This document shows, piece after piece, positions 1-4,949 of a stretch of DNA of 5,547 nucleotides. A program made the translations under genes and the position numbers. Every line of letters starts with the position of its first letter. Within the stretch, counting starts at the first letter, position 1. Below the pieces are notes generated by a model that saw only the letters and a program-made list of their open reading frames with translations, made no database searches and was not told where the DNA came from. The DNA is from Desulfobacula sp. (GTDB taxonomy: Bacteria; Desulfobacterota; Desulfobacteria; Desulfobacterales; Desulfobacteraceae): contig JABIYQ010000397.1 of the NCBI GenBank assembly GCA_018702715.1, positions 1 to 5,547 on the forward strand, given 5' to 3'.

Positions 1-93
1 ATGGGATTCAAACATATATCAGTATATGATGGTGGGTGGTTTGAATGGAGCCGGGATAAAAAAAATCCCATAGAATCCGGTGAAATTAATTAA
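1..93 (+). CDS. Rhodanese-domain protein (sulfurtransferase), 3' end only
   Basis: The first 93 bases read open in frame 1 and end at TAA (91-93). The 30 residues contain GFKHISVYDGGWFEW, which closely matches the C-terminal rhodanese signature (Y-D-G-[GSA]-W-x-E-W) seen in thiosulfate and 3-mercaptopyruvate sulfurtransferases; only the first signature position (Ile instead of Ala/Val) differs. In that family this motif lies near the end of the domain, followed by a short tail like the N-P-I-E-S-G seen here. The ATG at position 1 is therefore probably an internal Met, and the gene begins left of the window. The catalytic Cys loop is not in view, so activity and the one- or two-domain form cannot be judged. 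The gene converges on the YvcK-like gene with a single base between the two stop codons. Confidence 0.75.
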   Translation: MGFKHISVYDGGWFEWSRDKKNPIESGEIN

Positions 94-94
94 G

Positions 95-1078
95 TTATCT
101 GTATTCAAACATGATTTTAACGATACATTGGGCAAGTTTTTTTGGATCATGGTGTGCCGTCTTAGCGGTTGTATCTAACATATCAGCCAGATGCAGATTG
201 CGATGATTCCAGAAAGGATCTGACATATCAATAGATACAAAATCTGAATTTTGTTTGGCATAGCTATCAAGAATTTTTTTGGTGGGTTTTGTAATGTTGC
301 CAATAAATCCATCAATTTTGAGTTCAAGACAATCTTCTATTTTGATAGCAAAATCTTTTCCTGAAAAATTATGGGTCTCCCCAAATTTGGTCATAATATT
401 AATGGTGAAATAAATCTTTGCAGATGTATTTTGAAGGGCTTGTCTTACTCCTGGAACAATCAGGTTGGGAATAATGCTAGTATAAAGGTCGCCGGGTCCG
501 ATGAAAATATAGTCAGCCTTTTCAATGGCATCTAAAACCGGAGGGTGTACAGAAATTGTGCCATGGTGATGGGGAACCAAAAAAATATCTTTGATCTGTT
601 CGCGGCTTTTTCCGCGGGGCAGATCAATGGCTTGTTCACCAAAGATTCTTTTGCCGTCGGAAAGCTCGGCAACCAGGGTTGCCCGGTCTATGGTAACCGG
701 AAGGATGGTGCCGTCCACTTCAAGTATTTCAGCAAGGGCAGCAACACTTGCAGGGAAATCTCCCGTATATCTTGAGAGCATTGTTAAAAGCATATTACCG
801 GCGCTATGGCCTGCCAGACGGGGATCACCTTTAAAGCGTTTTAACATAATGCAGCGATCGGCAGCCTGGTATGGGGACAAAGCCAGGAGACATTTTATAA
901 TATCCCCTGGTGGCAGGATTCCAAGTTCATCCCTTAATCTGCCCGTGCTGCCGCCTGAATCCACCATTGATACTATGGCTGTTGCGCGTATATTTTCTAA
1001 ATCCCTTAATCCGGATAATAATATGAACTGACCACTTCCACCGCCAATGGTGACAATATTTTTTTCTTTTATGTCCAT
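95..1078 (-). CDS. yvcK: YvcK/CofD-like family protein (gluconeogenesis factor)
   Basis: This 327-residue cytosolic protein has the YvcK signatures in order: nucleotide-binding loop IGGGSG (11-16), VDSGGSTGRLR (39-49), PPGD (56-59), GHSAGN (90-95), GPGDLYTSIIPNL (194-206) and MTKFGET (229-235). The length is normal for the short bacterial form. YvcK proteins resemble the 2-phospho-L-lactate transferase CofD but are not F420 enzymes. In Bacillus and mycobacteria they bind UDP-sugars and are needed for growth on gluconeogenic carbon and for cell-wall precursor allocation; that role is carried over from the family. The start ATG (1078-1076) has AGGAG on the minus strand at 1087-1083, four bases upstream. 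It lies 99 bases behind the YkgJ-like gene on the same strand and is probably the last gene of that operon. The usual whiA and rapZ neighbours are absent. Confidence 0.93.
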   Translation of the reverse strand: MDIKEKNIVTIGGGSGQFILLSGLRDLENIRATAIVSMVDSGGSTGRLRDELGILPPGDIIKCLLALSPYQAADRCIMLKRFKGDPRLAGHSAGNMLLTMLSRYTGDFPASVAALAEILEVDGTILPVTIDRATLVAELSDGKRIFGEQAIDLPRGKSREQIKDIFLVPHHHGTISVHPPVLDAIEKADYIFIGPGDLYTSIIPNLIVPGVRQALQNTSAKIYFTINIMTKFGETHNFSGKDFAIKIEDCLELKIDGFIGNITKPTKKILDSYAKQNSDFVSIDMSDPFWNHRNLHLADMLDTTAKTAHHDPKKLAQCIVKIMFEYR

Positions 1079-1177
1079 GGAACTCCTTTTTTGTCGAAAT
1101 TACACAAAATTGGTCTTTGGGATAAAACCATCAACACCTGTGTTAAAGGGTATGCCCCAAACAAACGATTGATATGA

Positions 1178-1771
1178 TTATTGTGAAATCAGCATTTGCG
1201 CAATGGTTTCTTTTGTTTTCCTGGTTTTATTGAAGTCCTGTCGAAATTTTATCTCTATTTGGGTCATTTGTTGATAAAATGGTGTTCTGTCAAATTTTAT
1301 GTATGGTTTGTCATCAAATAATCCTGCATCACAACCCGGGCCTTTAAGTACCTGGGTCCCGGGTTTGCACAGTTCATGGGGCAGCCCATGGAGTCTGCAA
1401 ATCATAGGCCGGTACGGGTAAAGAAGGCATTGGCCATTTTTATTTACAGGACATATGATTTTTTTTAAGGTGTTTATTTTTAAATTTTTAGAAAAAGTCT
1501 TTTTAATATAGATATCAGCCAGATATAGTATGGTTTTTTTTTGATCCTTATCAAGCATATTAAAACCATGTATTAAATACGCTTTTTCAATATAAGTATG
1601 GTGAAAAAATAAAGAGTTGCAGCAATTGTCTTCACATCCGTTGCAAAGGAAATGATAGTCTGCGGCAATCTTATTCCAGGTTTGATCCATTGCCGTGTAA
1701 AGGGTTTTAAGCGCTTTAAAGGGGTTGTCTTTCTTATCTATCATATCTTTTCTATCATGGAAGAGAATCAT
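1178..1771 (-). CDS. YkgJ-family Cys-rich zinc/iron-binding protein
   Basis: This 197-residue protein has the pattern of the YkgJ-type zinc- or iron-chelating domain. It shows a C-x2-C-x3-CC cluster (C43, C46, C50, C51), then C107, C115, C125, C135 and C147 in the context CPV..GQCLLYPYRPMICRLHG. The spacing 'C..Y..RP..CR.H/F' is the hallmark of the family. No signal peptide or membrane segment is visible, so it is probably cytosolic. The biochemical function is not established for the family; metal or Fe-S binding is inferred from the cysteines. The start ATG overlaps the dGTPase stop as ATGA (1771-1768), with only a weak AGG ahead, which suggests translational coupling. A second ATG at codon 10 (1744-1742) is possible but has no better ribosome site. 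The C-terminal part (from about 155) is polar and helical in character. Confidence 0.85.
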   Translation of the reverse strand: MILFHDRKDMIDKKDNPFKALKTLYTAMDQTWNKIAADYHFLCNGCEDNCCNSLFFHHTYIEKAYLIHGFNMLDKDQKKTILYLADIYIKKTFSKNLKINTLKKIICPVNKNGQCLLYPYRPMICRLHGLPHELCKPGTQVLKGPGCDAGLFDDKPYIKFDRTPFYQQMTQIEIKFRQDFNKTRKTKETIAQMLISQ

Positions 1772-2874
1772 ACCTGGGGTTTGGGAAGGAAAATTTTTGA
1801 ATATAGGGCTAAAGCATACCGGTCCGTCATGCTGGCAATCAGATCACAAACAGAGCGTTGAAGAGCATTTTTTGAAGAGTTCCATGGAGCCATTTCCATT
1901 TTTTCCAATTCCACCTGTAGGCTGTCAGGCTCTTCTATAAAGTAATTATAAAGATGGATGATAACCTTTTTGGCCTTTATAAATTCATTATGAACTGCAG
2001 GTGAACGATATACTTTATCAAATAAAAATTTTCTTAATATGATCATGGCATTGAAAGTATCTTTTCCCATATCAAGGATGAATTTGTCATTATGGGGCCC
2101 ACTGTTATACACCAATTGTTCAATCATGATGCTGGCTCTCTGGGCATGTGTTTTTCCAAGTTTTTTATTACAAATATCCGGAACGTCTGATGGCATTATA
2201 ACCTTGCCTCTTAAAGCATCATCAAGATCATGGTTCAGATAGGCGATGATATCCGCAACCCGAACAAGTCTCCCTTCGATAGTGATACCCGTCTCACCAA
2301 GGGTTGCCGGGAAAATATTGCCAAATCCTTTAGAGTGTTTGAGAATACCATCCCTGACTTCCCGGGTCAGGTTGAGGCCTTTCCCTCTGTTTTCAAGGGA
2401 ATCCACCACTCTCAAACTTTGATCAGCATGGGAAAAATGGGGAGAATGTATTTCCACCAGAGCTATTTCACCGCCATGGCCAAATGGTGTATGGCCCAAA
2501 TCGTGGCCCAGTGCGATGGCTTCGGCAAGATCTTCATTCAGATACATGGCCCTGGCAATATTTCTTGAAATTTCGGCTACCTCAAGAGTGTGGGTAAGCC
2601 GGGTACGATAGTGATCACCTAAAGGGGAGAGAAAAACCTGGGTTTTGTGTTTCAACCGTCTAAAGGCATTTGAATAAACGATCCTGTCCCTGTCAAGCTG
2701 GAAAGGCGTTCTGATATTACAGGATGTTTCTTCATTGTGCCGCCTTCTGGCAGTGGAACTTAAGGTGCCATATGCTGACAAAAAATTTTTTTCTCTGATC
2801 TGAAATTGTTTCTTGATAGAAAGATTTTCATCGGAACATTTTTTTTTGGGATTGCTTTTCTTTTGTGTTTCCAT
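1768..2874 (-). CDS. dgt: dGTPase-like HD-domain dNTP triphosphohydrolase (type 2)
   Basis: This 368-residue cytosolic enzyme is of the dGTPase/SAMHD1-like HD superfamily, which hydrolyses a dNTP to the nucleoside and tripolyphosphate. Visible motifs are RTPFQLDRDRI (55-65), FRRLKHKTQVF (71-81), the first metal ligand H95 in RLTHTLEV, the H124-D125 pair in GHDLGHTPFGHGGE, D208 in RVADIIAYLNHD, and MTDRYA near the end (349-354). Length and motif set fit the type-2 subfamily rather than the roughly 505-residue E. coli Dgt. The real nucleotide preference cannot be read from the sequence. It is the first gene of a minus-strand operon, overlapping the YkgJ-like gene by 4 bases. The ATG start has no Shine-Dalgarno; its leader is purely AU-rich, and the first 20 residues are a Lys/Asn-rich extension beyond the family core containing an A9 tract. 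No alternative in-frame start occurs before TTG codon 32. Confidence 0.92.
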   Translation of the reverse strand: METQKKSNPKKKCSDENLSIKKQFQIREKNFLSAYGTLSSTARRRHNEETSCNIRTPFQLDRDRIVYSNAFRRLKHKTQVFLSPLGDHYRTRLTHTLEVAEISRNIARAMYLNEDLAEAIALGHDLGHTPFGHGGEIALVEIHSPHFSHADQSLRVVDSLENRGKGLNLTREVRDGILKHSKGFGNIFPATLGETGITIEGRLVRVADIIAYLNHDLDDALRGKVIMPSDVPDICNKKLGKTHAQRASIMIEQLVYNSGPHNDKFILDMGKDTFNAMIILRKFLFDKVYRSPAVHNEFIKAKKVIIHLYNYFIEEPDSLQVELEKMEMAPWNSSKNALQRSVCDLIASMTDRYALALYSKIFLPKPQV

Positions 2875-3017
2875 AAATAATTATTGAATAATTATTAAAA
2901 TTTAATACACTACACCTGTTTTAAAAAAAACTAAGTTGATCCTTAACTTAAGATTCTATGTGGTCATATGGGACAGGGTTTGTAAAGAGTTATTTCATTT
3001 GGGAGAGATGATTTAAA
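2875..3017. promoter_or_regulatory. Divergent intergenic region between dgt (-) and the deaminase gene (+)
   Basis: These 143 bases must carry the promoter of the minus-strand dgt operon and probably one for the deaminase gene. The half next to dgt is almost pure A/T. I could not find a convincing -35/-10 pair in either direction. The candidates (for example TTGATC at 2936 with weak -10 choices near 2957-2969) have poor spacing or poor -10 boxes. Small palindromes are present: a tandem pair at 2876-2896 and CTTAAcTTAAG at 2942-2952. No RNA gene is recognisable. Confidence 0.45.
2876..2896. repeat. Tandem 10-bp palindromes AATAATTATT, 11-bp period
   Basis: AATAATTATT occurs at 2876-2885 and again at 2887-2896, with one G between them. 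Each copy is its own reverse complement, and the centre-to-centre distance is 11 bp, about one helical turn, so both would face the same side of DNA. They start one base upstream of the dgt start codon. This could be an operator, a bent or melting element, or simply AT-rich low-complexity sequence. Binding is inference only. Confidence 0.5.
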
Positions 3018-3545
3018 TTGGATTATGAATATTACATGGGCTTTGCATTGGAACAGGCCCGAAAAGCATTTGATCTGGGAGAATTTCCTGTTGGCTGTGT
3101 TATCGTGCAGGGAAAAAAAGTGATTGCAAGCGGTGCAAGGCAGGGGACTAGTCAAGAAAAAGCTTTTTTCAATGAAATTGATCATGCCGAGATAAGGGCA
3201 TTAAAGCAGCTTGAAAAAAATACCATTAAATTTGACCCGGAAAAATCAATCCTCTTTTGTACTATGGAACCTTGTCTGATGTGTTTTGGCGCTATAATTT
3301 TGTCTAAGATAAAAAAAATAGTATATGCTTTTGAAGACCCCATGGGGGGAGGAACAAAATGTGATTTAAAAAAGTTACCCCCCTTATATAAACGATGCTC
3401 AATAGAGATTGTTTCTGGGGTGTCACGTCAAAAAAGTCTTGACCTTTTTTATGATTTTTTTCATAAAGAGGGTAACTTGTATTGGAAAAACAGTTATTTG
3501 GAAGAATATACTTTTAGTCAGAAAAAAGAGATAAATTCAGGATAA
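3018..3545 (+). CDS. TadA-like nucleoside/tRNA deaminase (CMP/dCMP deaminase fold), TTG start
   Basis: This 175-residue zinc-dependent deaminase of the cytidine deaminase fold has H56-A-E58 as zinc ligand and proton shuttle (NEIDHAEIRAL) and P85-C86-x2-C89 as the other zinc ligands (TMEPCLMCFGAI). The N-terminus (DYEYYMGFALEQARKAFDLGEFPVGCVIV) is aligned as in TadA, which supports the TTG start: the next in-frame ATG is codon 7, inside the conserved first helix. GGGAG at 3001-3005 is a rather distant ribosome site. Several features differ from canonical TadA, which edits A34 of tRNA-Arg to inosine: the usual G-x-N-R before the HAE motif is replaced by GARQGTSQEKAFF, and DPTAHAE is replaced by NEIDHAE. 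I therefore name only the family; the substrate could be tRNA adenosine or a free base or nucleoside. It ends 99 bases before the proposed infC start. Confidence 0.88.
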   Translation: MDYEYYMGFALEQARKAFDLGEFPVGCVIVQGKKVIASGARQGTSQEKAFFNEIDHAEIRALKQLEKNTIKFDPEKSILFCTMEPCLMCFGAIILSKIKKIVYAFEDPMGGGTKCDLKKLPPLYKRCSIEIVSGVSRQKSLDLFYDFFHKEGNLYWKNSYLEEYTFSQKKEINSG

Positions 3546-3550
3546 ATAAT

Positions 3551-3572
3551 GCTTGCATTTTTTTATGCAAGC
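3551..3572. repeat. Inverted repeat GCTTGCAT-T6-ATGCAAGC after the deaminase gene
   Basis: There is a perfect 8-bp inverted repeat, arms 3551-3558 and 3565-3572, with a six-T loop. Flanking TAAT/ATTA can lengthen it to about 12 bp with one bulged C (3547-3577). It begins a few bases after the deaminase stop. No U-tract follows, so it is a poor intrinsic terminator. It covers the -35 and spacer of the predicted infC promoter, so it may be an operator. As RNA it could also protect the 3' end of the deaminase mRNA. Confidence 0.6.
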
Positions 3573-3581
3573 CATTATAAT
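3553..3581 (+). promoter_or_regulatory. Predicted sigma70-type promoter for infC operon
   Basis: TATAAT at 3576-3581 is a perfect -10 consensus. It lies exactly 17 bases after TTGCAT (3553-3558), a weak -35 sharing only the TTG. Transcription would start near 3588, giving a leader of about 57 bases before the proposed infC start. The site lies in the 99-base gap where a promoter for the translation cluster is expected. It is a consensus match only, in AT-rich DNA. Confidence 0.5.
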
Positions 3582-3632
3582 CGCAGGGTTATACTTGTTC
3601 TATCAGAGATAAATACAGAATCATCTATTTGC

Positions 3633-3640
3633 AGGAGGTG
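3633..3640 (+). promoter_or_regulatory. Strong Shine-Dalgarno that fixes a non-AUG infC start
   Basis: AGGAGGTG is an 8-base perfect complement to the 16S rRNA 3' end. It sits six bases (3639-3644, counted from AGGAGG) before the in-frame ATA at 3645. It lies inside the longer open frame that begins at ATG 3549, which argues that translation starts after it, not before. Confidence 0.8.
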
Positions 3641-3644
3641 TAGG

Positions 3645-4166
3645 ATATCTAAGCGGGGAAGACAGGATCAGACAAGTGTGAATAAGGGAATCAGGGCCAG
3701 CCAGGTTAGGGTTGTGGGCTCTGACGGTTCGCAGATAGGCATTATGCCAATTGAAGAGGCATTAAAAATTGCAGGGGATGAAACTCTCGATTTGGTCGAG
3801 GTTTCACCGGACGCAAACCCACCTGTCTGCAAAATAATGGATTTTGGGAAATTTAAATACGAACTGACCAAAAAAAAACAAGAGGCTAAACGAAAGCAGA
3901 AAACGACTCAGATTAAAGAAATAAAGGTCAGACCAAAGACAGATGACCATGATCTTGAAACAAAGGTCAGACATATTGAGAAGTTTTTAAGTAAAAATGA
4001 TAAAGTTAAGGTCACGCTGTTTTTCAGAGGAAGGGAAGTTATACTCAGAGAACAGGCAAATAAAGTTTTGGAAAAGATTGTTACAATGACTGAGCCATTT
4101 GCACAGGTTGAGCAGTATCCCAAATATGAGGGCCGTGTTATCACCATGCTTTTGGGGCCTAAATAA
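3645..4166 (+). CDS. infC: Translation initiation factor IF-3, probable AUA start
   Basis: IF3 binds the 30S subunit, keeps 50S away and checks the start codon and initiator tRNA. From ATA 3645 the protein is 173 residues, close to the usual 170-180. It has the N-domain with the signature KIMDFGKFKY (63-72), preceded by SPDANPPVC, a Lys-rich linker (about 73-90, KKKQEAKRKQK) and the C-domain with FFRGRE (126-131) ending in LLGPK. The residues right after the ATA (SKRGRQDQT..VNKGIRA) look like a normal IF3 N-terminus. The frame also runs back to an ATG at 3549 (205 residues), but those 32 extra residues resemble no part of IF3 and would translate through the strong Shine-Dalgarno. Later in-frame GTG 3678 has only a weak site. 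Non-AUG starts (AUU, AUC, AUA) let IF3 limit its own synthesis, as known for E. coli infC. rpmI follows after 122 bases. Confidence 0.93.
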   Translation: MSKRGRQDQTSVNKGIRASQVRVVGSDGSQIGIMPIEEALKIAGDETLDLVEVSPDANPPVCKIMDFGKFKYELTKKKQEAKRKQKTTQIKEIKVRPKTDDHDLETKVRHIEKFLSKNDKVKVTLFFRGREVILREQANKVLEKIVTMTEPFAQVEQYPKYEGRVITMLLGPK

Positions 4167-4200
4167 TATAATTTAATAAAAATAGCAAAACTGCGTTAAA

Positions 4201-4217
4201 ATACATTATAAATGTAT
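4201..4217 (+). repeat. Small hairpin ATACATT-ATA-AATGTAT upstream of the infC-rpmI terminator
   Basis: A perfect 7-bp inverted repeat (4201-4207 and 4211-4217) with a three-base loop. Its 3' arm shares bases 4215-4217 with the 5' arm of the following terminator-like hairpin, so the two stems cannot both be complete. It is A/T-rich and only moderately stable. Confidence 0.45.
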
Positions 4218-4260
4218 GGTGGTATATTGTTTGTTTAGACTGTGTACCACCATATTTTTT
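4214..4260 (+). terminator. Terminator-like hairpin with U-tract between infC and rpmI (possible attenuator)
   Basis: Perfect 10-bp arms TATGGTGGTA (4215-4224) and TACCACCATA (4245-4254) are followed at once by six T (4255-4260). G-U and A-U pairs can add about three pairs inward (4225-4227 with 4242-4244) and one outward (4214 with 4255). That is the form of a rho-independent terminator. Because L35 and L20 genes follow within 30 bases with no clear new promoter after it, partial termination or regulated read-through is more likely than a true operon end. Confidence 0.7.
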
Positions 4261-4288
4261 AGAAATTGCAATATTAAGAGAGGATAAA

Positions 4289-4486
4289 ATGCCTAAGATT
4301 AAAACAAGCAGAGCGGCTGCCAAACGGTTTAAAAAAACAGGATCAGGAAAATATAAATTCCGGAAATCTCACGCAAGCCATATACTAACCAAGAAAAGTA
4401 CTAAAAGAAAAAGATCTTTAAGGTTAGATAATATGGTCAGTAAGGATAATATGAAAGAGGTTAGGCGGTTGTTACCCAACGGGTAG
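4289..4486 (+). CDS. rpmI: 50S ribosomal protein L35 (bL35)
   Basis: 65 residues, the normal size for bL35. It begins PKIKTSRAAAKRFKKTGSGK and continues with the Lys/Arg-rich RKSHASHILTKKSTKRKRSLR core and a short tail ending LLPNG. This small basic protein of the large subunit contacts 23S rRNA. The ATG is preceded by GAGAGGA (4278-4284) at good spacing. It sits between infC and rplT, the standard order. The stop is TAG, inside a small set of alternative hairpins (4473-4495). Translation of this gene is the target of L20 repression in E. coli; whether that applies here is inference. Confidence 0.97.
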   Translation: MPKIKTSRAAAKRFKKTGSGKYKFRKSHASHILTKKSTKRKRSLRLDNMVSKDNMKEVRRLLPNG

Positions 4487-4495
4487 ATAATACCC
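4473..4495 (+). repeat. Competing hairpins TACCC / GGGTA / TACCC across the rpmI stop
   Basis: TACCC (4473-4477), GGGTA (4481-4485) and TACCC (4491-4495) lie in a row. The central GGGTA can pair with either neighbour (loops AAC or GATAA) but not both. The rpmI stop codon TAG is 4484-4486. Each stem is only 5 bp, so stability is modest. Confidence 0.35.
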
Positions 4496-4554
4496 ACGCC
4501 AAAATTGATTAGCACTTTTATTCAAAAGAATAGCGAGTTTAGGAGTTTGACAAA

Positions 4555-4905
4555 ATGAGAGTCACAAGAGGATTTAAAGCAAGAAGGCGAAGAAACAAGG
4601 TACTGAAGCTTGCAAAAGGGTTTAGAGGCGGAAGAAGCAAATTATACCGCACGGCGGCAGATGCTGTTGATAAAGCGTTGATGTATGCATACAGGGACAG
4701 AAGAGTACGCAAAAGAGATTTTAGAAAACTTTGGATTGTTAGAATCAATGCCGCGGCAAGGATGAATGACCTGTCATACAGTAAATTTATCAATGGTCTT
4801 AAATTGGCCGGTAGTGAATTGGATCGTAAGGTGTTGGCCGATCTGGCAATATGTGATCCAGCAGCTTTTTCCCAATTGGCATCAGTTGCCAGTGCAAAAG
4901 CTTAA
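4555..4905 (+). CDS. rplT: 50S ribosomal protein L20 (bL20)
   Basis: 116 residues, typical for bL20. The N-terminal part (1-60) is the extended basic arm: RVTRGFKARRRRNKVLKLAK, then GFRGGRSKLYRTAADAVDKA and YRDRRVRKRDFRKLWIVRINAA. The C-terminal half (about 61-116) is the globular domain (LSYSKFINGLKLAGSELDRKVLADLA) that binds 23S rRNA and, in E. coli, the rpmI operator mRNA. It is essential for early 50S assembly. The ATG follows AGGAG (4541-4545) at nine bases. It lies 68 bases after rpmI and 44 bases before pheS, consistent with one transcript. Nothing is unusual in the protein. Confidence 0.98.
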   Translation: MRVTRGFKARRRRNKVLKLAKGFRGGRSKLYRTAADAVDKALMYAYRDRRVRKRDFRKLWIVRINAAARMNDLSYSKFINGLKLAGSELDRKVLADLAICDPAAFSQLASVASAKA

Positions 4906-4933
4906 CCAGATTAAAAGTTTAACTGGCTTAAAC
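4902..4933 (+). repeat. Alternative weak hairpins between rplT and pheS
   Basis: TTAACCAG (4902-4909) can pair with CTGGcTTAA (4923-4931, one bulged C). Alternatively GTTTAA (4917-4922) can pair with TTAAAC (4928-4933). The two overlap and exclude each other. No U-tract follows, so no terminator is indicated. No Phe-rich leader peptide is visible in the 44-base gap. Confidence 0.3.
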
Positions 4934-4949
4934 GATTTGCGAGGGTATT

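Noticed and set aside
591..1031. 146-residue open frame on the plus strand inside yvcK
   Set aside because: It is antisense to a well-conserved YvcK protein and shows no recognisable domain; it is a shadow of the real coding frame.
1079..1177. Separate promoter or terminator between the YkgJ-like gene and yvcK
   Set aside because: Only a 6-bp repeat with a long loop (TTTGGG 1116-1121 / CCCAAA 1156-1161) and no well-spaced -35/-10 pair on the minus strand; not enough to call.
2230..2568. 112-residue open frame on the plus strand inside dgt
   Set aside because: It is antisense to the conserved HD motifs of the dGTPase and has no recognisable domain.
3008..3016. Mini-ORF ATG-ATT-TAA just before the deaminase TTG
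   Set aside because: Two codons ending one base before the TTG could couple translation, but its spacing from GGGAG is too short and so small an ORF is expected by chance.
3549..3644. infC start at ATG 3549 as the main start
   Set aside because: It adds 32 residues unlike IF3 and places a perfect Shine-Dalgarno inside the coding region; ATA 3645 gives the family's usual length and N-terminus.
3546..3644. Possible SRP (4.5S) RNA gene next to a tadA-like gene
   Set aside because: SRP RNA is often near tadA, but the conserved GGUGA...GCAGGC-type core is absent and the spacer is too short.
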